From the NCBI GenBank assembly GCA_030760725.1, contig JASWHV010000005.1, positions 88,604,622 to 88,668,621 of the forward strand: DNA of 64,000 nucleotides, in the 5' to 3' direction. Source of the DNA: Neostapfia colusana. Lineage: Eukaryota > Streptophyta > Magnoliopsida > Poales > Poaceae. The notes beneath the pieces were generated by a model, which was not told where the DNA came from, did not search any database, and worked only from the letters and a program-made list of their open reading frames with translations. A program made the translations under genes and the position numbers. Shown one piece after another: positions 57,646 through 64,000 of this stretch (positions are counted from its first letter, which is position 1; every line of letters starts with the position of its first letter).

Positions 57646-58909
57646 CATCACATCTTGAGTAAAATGTGTGCATTGTATTGATTGATGTATTGCTTTGTAT
57701 GTACGTGATCATTAGTAGAAGGACACATTCAAGAGGCCGTCTACGAGGACCTCCAGCACAAAACTATTGAATAGCTCGAGCAGCATAACCCGTGGGAGCA
57801 AGGCAAGTGTCCCTTGACCATATTGATCCTGTGGTTCTGAACTGTTTCGCTTGTGAAAACTGCATGCTCGTGTCAATATGATGCTAAACCCTCTAGTAGG
57901 AGTTTACTAGCATTGCTAGCCACCCTTGTCACTGGGAACTTGTTGATTCAGGTATGTGTCATTTTCTCTTTTGCACCACAAAGCTTACGGGATTATGGGA
58001 AACTAAAATAAACTTGCTAACTACTGCACTCACCAAGATTAAAGATGAAAAGAAAATGATGATGTTTGAGAGGCATGGAACTGGGTTGATCTAGGCAAGC
58101 TTGGCTTGTGATTATGTTGAAAAAGATGGTGGTTTGCTTGCCTTAGATCTAAGGACCGGTTCATGTGAGAATATGCCAGGAAAATAGTGCCACCACAAGG
58201 CCAAATATGGGTGTGGCTTATCTGACTAATTAAGTTTGTTGTTAGCTTGTTATGGACCCTTGGATGGCGCGGGGAATGGAAGTCGAGGAGGACTGCCCTG
58301 AGAGCTTCATGGCACACGAGGGGGCCCATGGGTGGGAGAATGGAGATTCGAGCCTGCCGGTGAAACCTAAATGGGTCCATACATCCTAGTAGCCCCTTTG
58401 TAAATGCTTTTTTGTGATCTCTTGGCTATACACCGACGGTTGTGTAGTAGAAAAATAGAGGTTTTCTCTAGTCGCTGACGGGAGATGAAATCATGAACTT
58501 GTGGGTAAAGTGGTGCCACCTCTGTAGAGTGTAAAACTATCATGATAGCTGTGCATCTGGTTGCAAGCACCTGACAAACTTCTAGATTAAAGGCAAAACA
58601 TGGGATGGTTATTCGGGTATGGTTATGGTAATGTCATTTGGGACTTGTTTTGGGGACTGGTTTTTGTTATACATATGAGATTGGATTTGGTTATGTGATT
58701 ATGTGTTGATCATGAGCAATTGTGAAATGAGATGAGCTTGAGAATGAGCATTGGCTGGTTGAACTTGATATATGATGAAGTATCATGGTATTGAACATGG
58801 GGGATGATGAATTACATGATTATGATGGGATTTAACTCACCTAGACATTGTAGGCTGCTTTCTTGTGATTGTTAATAAAAACTGGCTTGTTGCAATGACT
58901 TTTTGTTTC
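57646..58909 (+). repeat. 3' LTR of element D, continuation after element C
   Basis: This non-coding AT-rich sequence continues the LTR split at 43053. It contains no supported gene; the minus-strand frames at 58039-58380 and 58367-58570 lack domains. It stops at 58909 where a Tat LTR begins. The true end of the element D LTR was not recognised. Confidence 0.55.
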
Positions 58910-58986
58910 TGTCGGTACCCTCAATACCGGGTACTCCCGCGCACAAGACAAAACCGCCTAAGGACCTTGCCCCTTCCGCAGGGGCG

Positions 58987-59420
58987 AGCTCCGAGGGCGC
59001 CACGTGTCCAGCTGGGCCGGAGCTCCCCCTCTCCTCAGAGGAGAGCTCCGGGCCAGCCACGTGGCCAGGCAAAGCCCGGCCTCCCCCCTCCGCGGGGGAG
59101 AGCTCCGAAGGCTCCATGTGTCCAGCGGGGCCGGAGCTCCCCCTCTCCACAGAGGAGAGCTCCGGGCGCGCCATGTGGCAAGCAGAGCCGGACTTCCCCC
59201 CTCCGTGGGGGTGAGCTCTGAAGGCTCCACGTGTCCAGCGGGGACGGAGCTCCCCCTGTCCTTAGAGGAGAGCTCCGGGCCCGCCATATGGCCAGCAGAG
59301 CCGGACCTCCCCCCTCCGCAGGGGTGAGCTCTGAAGACTCCACCTGTCCAGCGGGGCCGGACCTCCCCTCTCCTCAGAGGAGAGCTCCGGGCCCGCCACA
59401 TGGCCAGCAGAGCCTCGCTA
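58987..59420 (+). repeat. 113-bp tandem repeats with G-box motifs in U3 of element E
   Basis: The phrase AGCTCYGARGRC starts at 58987, 59101, 59214 and 59327 (spacing 114, 113, 113). Each unit ideally carries two CACGTG cores, one in CACGTGTCC and one in CACGTGGCC. Intact cores remain at 59001, 59058 and 59228, and the others have become CATGTG, CATATG or CACATG. Confidence 0.8.
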
Positions 59421-59809
59421 CCTGCCCCGGCGTGGTAGGAAGCAGAAGTAAAGACCCGCACCTTCCCAAGGCACGGAATTGAAGACCCGCGCCTTCCTAT
59501 GACGCGGAGACACGGAGCACGCCCCTGCTAGGAGGCGTTGCGCCCAGTCACATCACAGTGAAGACGGGCGCAGAAAGCTAGAGGCTGTGGACCAATAAAC
59601 ACAGTGACAAGACAACCCCTGCTGCCCCTGCCATCATCAACCACTACGCCTAGCTTGCGGCGTGGGCAGGGCAGCAGGACGGAGGCTCAGAAGCTACCGC
59701 CGGAGACAACTACCGGCGTTACTGCAAGATACGGTAGATGGTAGGAAATCACCCCAGGACCACCTGTCGGGTCCCGGGCCCCCCTTTGTAAGCCGCCCGA
59801 GCCTTGGAC

Positions 59810-59817
59810 TATAAAAG
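59810..59817 (+). promoter_or_regulatory. TATA box of the element E LTR
   Basis: TATAAAAG within GGACTATAAAAGGCTCGGG lies about 390 bp downstream of the repeat array. The same box lies on the other strand of the solo LTR at 60634-60641; in element F it is altered to TGTAAAAG. Confidence 0.7.
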
Positions 59818-60122
59818 GCTCGGGTAGGCAGCGTTGCAAAAGGTTCGGATCCCTCAGCATTCGACCCTTAGACATTCAGCTCATCCCCAAGCTTAGAACT
59901 CCGGTTTTAAGCACCAAGCAATACAACGAGCACCTCTGCTCACCGTGGACGTAGGGTTTTACGCTCCGGCGGCCCAAACCATTTAAAAAACCATTGTGTT
60001 TATCTCCTTCCTTCGTCCATTCCAGCGAGACCCACGCAAGAGGACTAGCCCCTCCAAAAAAGAACCTCCGCGGGCTGCCCAGAGCAGGTCCGAGGGAAAT
60101 GTCGACCCCAGACGCTTCGACA

Positions 60123-60141
60123 TTTGGCGTGCCAGGTAGGG
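60123..60141 (+). other. Primer-binding site of element E
   Basis: TTTGGCGTGCCAGGTAGGG lies immediately after the LTR. Grass Tat elements typically have TGGCGCGCCAGGTAGGGG here; it is not the tRNA-Met type used by the chromoviruses. Which tRNA it matches was not checked. Confidence 0.7.
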
Positions 60142-60332
60142 AGCTTTTCTCTCTTTGATCGAGTCTTCGCTCACGAAGATGACCAAGCTTCCGTCCGCGG
60201 CAAGCTCTCCTCGCCCTCGTTCCCGGCGAACAATGACCAGCGAGGCTTACGTCTCGACGCACTCAGGGAGGAGTGTGTCGGGACAAGCTGGGAGTCCGCA
60301 GCGAACTCCAACATCGCGGACTCCAACAAGCC

Positions 60333-61424
60333 TGTCGAAGTGTGTGGTCGACACTTCCCCCGGACCTGCTCTGGGCAGCCCGTGGAGGTTCTTTTTCGGA
60401 GGGGCTAGTCGCTTGCGGAGAGCTTAAGCGTAGGGACGAGTGAGGGAGGAGCTTGACACGGCGAATTTTACGTGGTTCGGGCCGCCGGAGCGTAAAACCC
60501 TACGTCCACGGCGAGCAGAGGTGCTCGCTGTATTGCTTGCTGCTCAGAACCGGAGTCCTGAGCTTGAGGGTGAGTTATGCCTAGGGTGTGAGTTTCTGGA
60601 GTGCGAACCCTTGCTAACGTTGCCTACCCGAGCCTTTTATAGTCCAAGGCTCGTGTGGCTTACAAGGGGGGCCCGGGACCCGACAGGTGGTCCCGGGGAG
60701 ATTGCCTGCCAACTATCGTATCTGCAGTTATGCCGGTAGTTGTCTCTGGCGAAGGCTTCCAAGTCTTCGTTCTGCCGCCCTGCCCATGCCGCAAGCTAGT
60801 CGTAGTGGTTGATGACGGCAGGGGCGGCAGGGGATGTCTTGTCGCTGTGTTTATTGGCTCGCAGGTTCTGACACGGTGCACCAGTCTGTGATGCGACTGG
60901 ACGCAACGCCACCTGACAGAGGCGTGCTCCGTGTCTCTGCGTCTTGGGAAGGCGTGGGCCTTGAATACCTTGTACGGTAAAGGCATGGCGCGCCTTTACT
61001 CCTGGTGCCTACCGCGCCGGGTGGCAGCACTGCTCTGCTGGCCACGTGTCGGACCCGGAGCTCTCCTCTGAGGAGAGGGGGAGCTTCGGCTCCACTAGAC
61101 ACGTGGAGCCTTCGGAGCCCATCCCCGCGGAGGGGGGCGAGGTCCGGTCTTCCGGGCCACATGGCAGGCCCGGAGATATCCTTGAGGAGAGGAGAGCCCC
61201 GGTCCTGCCGGACACGTGGCGCCTCCGGAGCTCGCCCCTGCAGAGGGGGCGAGGTCCGACCTCCTGGGCCACGTGGAAGGCTCGGAGCTATCCTCCGTGG
61301 GGAGGGGAGCTCTGGCCCCGCTGGACACATGGCGCCTTCAAACCTCGCCCCTGCAGAGGGGGCGAGGTCCTTAGAAAGTTTTACTCTGTGCACGGGGGTA
61401 CCCGGTATTGAGGGTACCGACAAA
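60333..61424 (-). repeat. Solo LTR of the same Tat family, inverted, TSD AAGCC
   Basis: On the plus strand it starts TGTCGAAGTG and ends GGGTACCGACA, the reverse complement of an LTR like that of element E, and is 1092 bp. AAGCC at 60328-60332 is repeated exactly at 61425-61429. No internal region adjoins it on either side. It sits in the leader of element E, which continues on the far side. It includes an inverted G-box repeat array (cores near 61041, 61098, 61211 and 61269) and TATA box. Confidence 0.9.
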
Positions 61425-61763
61425 GCCCAAGATCTGCTGCAGCACCGAATGTCACCCATGGGAGTACACTAGCTGCAGCACGGGCGCTTCTACACAATCC
61501 ACCTGCTGGGGACGCTCCCCAGGGGCTACCCAGCAGTGGATTCGTGACGTTGACCGTCTCGTCGTCGCTGCCGTCAACCCTCCGCTCCGGCGGGGACGAC
61601 GTCCCAGTCAACCAGATGTGTCACTGTCACGCACGCCAACGGTTGACGGGCAGACGGCAGACTCCCGCTCTACCAGGCTCCCAATGGTGGACCTGAGAGC
61701 TGGAGCGATGTCACCTGGGCGAGGATGCCCGCGTGACCATCGAGCGACGACGGGAAAGGCGTC

Positions 61764-62844
61764 TGTCGGTACCCGGGTTATGGGGTACCCCCACGCACAG
61801 GGGAAAATGCCTGAGGATCTCGCCCTTCTCCGCAGGGAGAGCTCCGAAGGCGCCACGTGTCCAGCGGGGCCGGACCTCCCTCTCCTCAGAGGAGAGCTCT
61901 GGGCCCGCCACGTGGCCAACAGCAGCCAGACCCCCCCTCCGTGGGGAGGGCTCCGAAGGCGCCACGTGTCCGGCGGGGCCAGACCTCCCCCTCCTCAGAG
62001 GAGAGCTCCGGGCCTGCCACGTGGCCGACAGAAGCCGGACCACCCCCCTCCGCGGGGAGAGGTCCGAAGGCTCCATGTGTCCTGCGGGGCCGGACCTCCC
62101 TCTCCTTAGAGGGGAGCTCCGGGCCCGCCACGTGTCCAGCAGAACAGCGCTGCCTGCCCCTGAGCGGTAGGCAGCGGGCGTAAAGACACACCATACCTTG
62201 CCCGTACAAGGTATTCAAGGCCCGCGACTTCCCAAGATGCGGAGACGCGGAGCACGCCTCTGTCAGGTGCCGTTGCGCTCAGTCGCATCGCAGACTGGCG
62301 CGCAGTGTCAGAACCTGCCAGCCAATAAACACAGCGACAAGACATCCCCTGCCGCCTCCGCCGTCATCAACCACTATGACTAGCATGCGGCATGGGCAGG
62401 GCGGCAATACGAAGACTCGGAAGCCTTCGCCAGAGACAACTACCGACATAACTGCGGATACGATAGTCGGCAGGCAATCTCCCCGGGACCACCTGTCGGG
62501 TCCCGGGCCCCCCTTGTAAGCCACACGAGTCTTGGACTGTAAAAGGCTCGGGTAGCCAACGTTAGCAAGGGTTCGCACTCCAGCAACTCAGACCCTAGGC
62601 ATAACTCATCCTCAAGCTCAGGACTCCGGTTCTGAGCAGCATGCAATACAGCGAGCACCTCTGCTCACCGTGGACGTAGGATTTTACGCTCCGGCGGCCT
62701 GAACCACATAAAACTCGCCGTGTCAAGCTCCTCCCTCACTCGTCCCTTACGCTTAAGCTCTCCGCGAGTGACTAGCCCCTTCGAAAAAGAATCTCCACAG
62801 GCTGCCCAGAGCAGGCCCAGGGGAAGTGTCGGCTACACACTTCA
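61764..62844 (+). repeat. 5' LTR of element F (1081 bp)
   Basis: It starts TGTCGGTACCCGGG and ends GCTACACACTTCA, directly before the PBS. It has about three ~110-bp U3 repeats (61840-62140) with intact CACGTG cores at 61854, 61909, 61963, 62018 and 62129, more than in element E, so it is less decayed. Confidence 0.85.
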
Positions 62845-62865
62845 TTTGGCGCGCCTGGTAGGGGG
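62845..62865 (+). other. Primer-binding site of element F
   Basis: TTTGGCGCGCCTGGTAGGGG starts immediately after the LTR, corresponding to the site at 60123 in element E. Confidence 0.75.
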
Positions 62866-63419
62866 CTTTTCCCTTGCGCGACGTGCTTCTGCCGGTGAAG
62901 ATGACGAAGCTTCCTTCAGCGGCAAGCTCTCCTCCCCCATGTTCACGACGAACGGTCACTAGCAGGGACTACGTCTCGACACACTCTGGACGGAGTGTGT
63001 CGGCGCAAGCTTGAAGCCAGCAGCCGACTTCGGCAACGCCGACTCCAGCGAGTGTGAGATCCTCTGCAGGGCTGAGCGTCCCCCACGGGGGCGCGCTAGC
63101 TGCAGCAAGAGCGCTACTGCACAATCCACCTGCTGGGGACGCGCCTCAGTCAGCGACCCAGCAGTGGATTCGCGAGGTAGACCGTCTCGTTGTCGCCGCC
63201 GCAAACCCTCGGCTTCGGCGGGGATGACGTCCCGGCCAACCAGCTGTGTCGCTGAGACGCACGCCAACGGTTGACGGGCAGACGGCAGATTGCCGCTCCA
63301 CCAGGCTCCCATCGACGGACCTGAGGTCCGAGCTGTAACGATGCCATTTGGGCAAAGATGCCTGAGTGTTCATTGAGCGACATCGAGAAAGGCGTCGCAA
63401 CCAGGAGGCTGACGACCGC
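62866..63419 (+). other. Leader of element F
   Basis: Non-coding or uncertain. In the gag frame a TGA lies at 63362 where element E has a sense codon, so if translation once began further upstream it is now interrupted. The stretch is colinear with the element E leader on both sides of the solo LTR. Confidence 0.5.
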
Positions 63420-64000
63420 ATGTCGACTGCCTCAACCCAACCTGAGGCGCAGACGTTCGCCACGCGATCTCTGCCCCAGGCATACGCCACGCAGCATATG
63501 CCCCAGCCATATGCCCTGCAAACGGCGCCCCCGGTCTATGGCGCAGCCTTGCCCGTACCGGGGTACACAGTGCCAGGAGCGAACCAAGCATTCGCGGCAC
63601 CAACGCCTGCAGCAACGGGAGCAGGATGTGCGGCCCTAGCGCCACACCTTTGCTTCGCAAGGTGGCCGCGCAAGGTTCGGCCGCACCTGCTCGATAAGTA
63701 CGATGGCAGTATCAACCCGGCGGAGTTCCTCCATATCTACTCCACCGCCATCCTTGCTGCAGGAGGGGACGAGGCTGTCATGGCCAACTACTTCCCCGTC
63801 GCCTTGACCGGCCCAGCCCGGTCTTGGCTCATGAACCTCCCTCAGGGTTCCATAACCTCCTGGGCAGAGCTCTGCCGGCAGTTCACTGCTAACTTCGGCA
63901 GCTCCTACACCCGGCCTGGCACGGAGCTTGACCTCCACGCCATCCAGCAACAACCTGGAGAGACGCTGCGCTCCTTCATCCAGCGGTTCTCCCAGGTACG
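63420..64000 (+). CDS. gag: Gag of element F, N-terminal part, runs off the window
   Basis: The frame is open from 63365 to the last base. The ATG at 63420 (MSTASTQPEAQTFATRSLPQ) is the first in frame after the stop, but the true start is uncertain. About 193 codons are visible. A Pro/Ala/Gln/Tyr-rich N-terminus is followed by a clear Retrotrans_gag domain (about residues 95-193) with WPRKVRPHLLDKYDGS, NPAEFLHIYSTAILAAGG, MANYFPVALTGPARSWLMNL and SWAELCRQFTANFGS. It forms the particle shell of the Tat element. No stop is seen within the window. Confidence 0.85.
   Translation, partial: MSTASTQPEAQTFATRSLPQAYATQHMPQPYALQTAPPVYGAALPVPGYTVPGANQAFAAPTPAATGAGCAALAPHLCFARWPRKVRPHLLDKYDGSINPAEFLHIYSTAILAAGGDEAVMANYFPVALTGPARSWLMNLPQGSITSWAELCRQFTANFGSSYTRPGTELDLHAIQQQPGETLRSFIQRFSQV

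Larger units (their letters stand above)
58910..60122 (+). repeat. 5' LTR of element E (1213 bp)
   Basis: It begins TGTCGGTACCCTCAATACCG and ends ACGCTTCGACA directly before the PBS. U3 holds a ~113-bp tandem repeat array, followed by a TATA box at 59810. The ORFs across the array (58865-59461, both strands) come from the repeats and are not genes. Confidence 0.85.
58910..61763 (+). mobile_element. Element E: Tat-type element, LTR and leader only, interrupted twice
   Basis: LTR 58910-60122, PBS, leader 60123-60332, then after an inserted solo LTR the leader resumes at 61430 and runs to 61763, where element F is inserted. The resumed part matches the leader of element F at about 63095-63400 (shared ACAATCCACCTGCTGGGGAC, and AACGGTTGACGGGCAGACGG at about 63268-63287). 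The rest of the element should lie beyond the window. Confidence 0.8.
61764..64000 (+). mobile_element. Element F: Tat-type element inserted in element E, right end outside window
   Basis: LTR 61764-62844, PBS, about 570 bp of leader and the start of gag. It interrupts the element E leader at GGCGTC|TGTCGG; the presumed duplication is GCGTC (61759-61763), with the matching copy outside the window. Confidence 0.85.

Noticed and set aside
58987..59420. CRISPR-like regular repeats
   Set aside because: The repeats are ~113-bp tandem units without spacers, in a plant LTR.
58865..62218. Many overlapping ORFs of 80-230 codons with repeated peptide patterns
   Set aside because: They lie in the tandem G-box repeats of Tat LTRs. 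The repeat unit is GC-rich and lacks stops, and the same ORFs recur in inverted LTRs.
1..64000. A previously undescribed multi-gene system
   Set aside because: Every sizeable coding stretch resolves to a retrotransposon polyprotein, its antisense shadow, low-complexity sequence, or the single TRAF-type gene. No gene cluster of unknown function is left.

Overview
The window is plant nuclear DNA, almost certainly from a grass (Poaceae) with a repeat-rich genome. The reasons are LTR retrotransposons nested in one another over nearly the whole length, very long (3.5-4.3 kb) LTRs of Tekay/Del-type chromoviruses, Tat-type Ty3/gypsy LTRs of grass style, GC-rich exon and leader sequence, a CACTA element, and a single host gene with introns. 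There is no bacterial-style operon, CRISPR array or tRNA/rRNA gene. Most of the apparent reading frames are retrotransposon polyproteins or their antisense shadows.

Layout. (1) 1-10417: degenerate Tekay-like chromovirus on the minus strand (element A). Its 3' LTR is cut by the window start; it has pol with stop codons, gag, an extra ORF upstream of gag, a PBS and a 3.48-kb 5' LTR. (2) 10418-13779: older layers. The 3' tail and LTR of a Ty1/copia element (SIRE/Angela style) lie next to a diverged chromovirus LTR fragment into which it had inserted. (3) 13780-19790: the only non-retroelement island. It holds a non-autonomous CACTA transposon (TSD AAT), a possible Helitron 3' end and one host gene on the minus strand, a TRAF-type zinc-finger protein with a 5'UTR intron and two coding exons. 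(4) 19791-21280: a short copia-like LTR with PBS and a CCG-rich tract, fused abruptly to (5) 21281-38211: a Tekay-like chromovirus in tandem form, partial pol - LTR - complete internal region - LTR (element B), with broken frames. (6) 38212-41570: decayed Tat-type Ty3/gypsy remnant (gag zinc knuckle, RNase H, integrase pieces). (7) 41571-43053 and 57646-58909: tail and split LTR of another chromovirus (element D). It is interrupted by (8) 43054-57640: a complete, very young chromovirus on the minus strand (element C), with two 4068-bp LTRs differing at one site by eye, a perfect CACAT target-site duplication and an unbroken 1510-codon gag-pol. (9) 58910-64000: Tat elements inserted into each other. 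One outer element is interrupted by an inverted solo LTR (TSD AAGCC) and by a second element whose gag runs off the window end.

How the parts work together. The retroelements are self-contained copy-and-paste units: LTR promoter, tRNA-Met-type or other PBS, gag-protease-RT-RNase H-integrase, and polypurine tract. In the chromoviruses the integrase ends in a chromodomain that is thought to steer integration to heterochromatin. Only element C looks intact enough to encode all its proteins. I found no unknown multi-gene system. The most unusual signals are ~195-bp periodic repeats in the untranslated leaders of two chromoviruses, a recurrent splice-acceptor-like AG directly before the first ATG, a gene-like fragment captured inside one LTR, G-box tandem arrays in the Tat LTRs, and the chimeric tandem of element B. 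LTR and domain boundaries were found by eye, without alignment tools.
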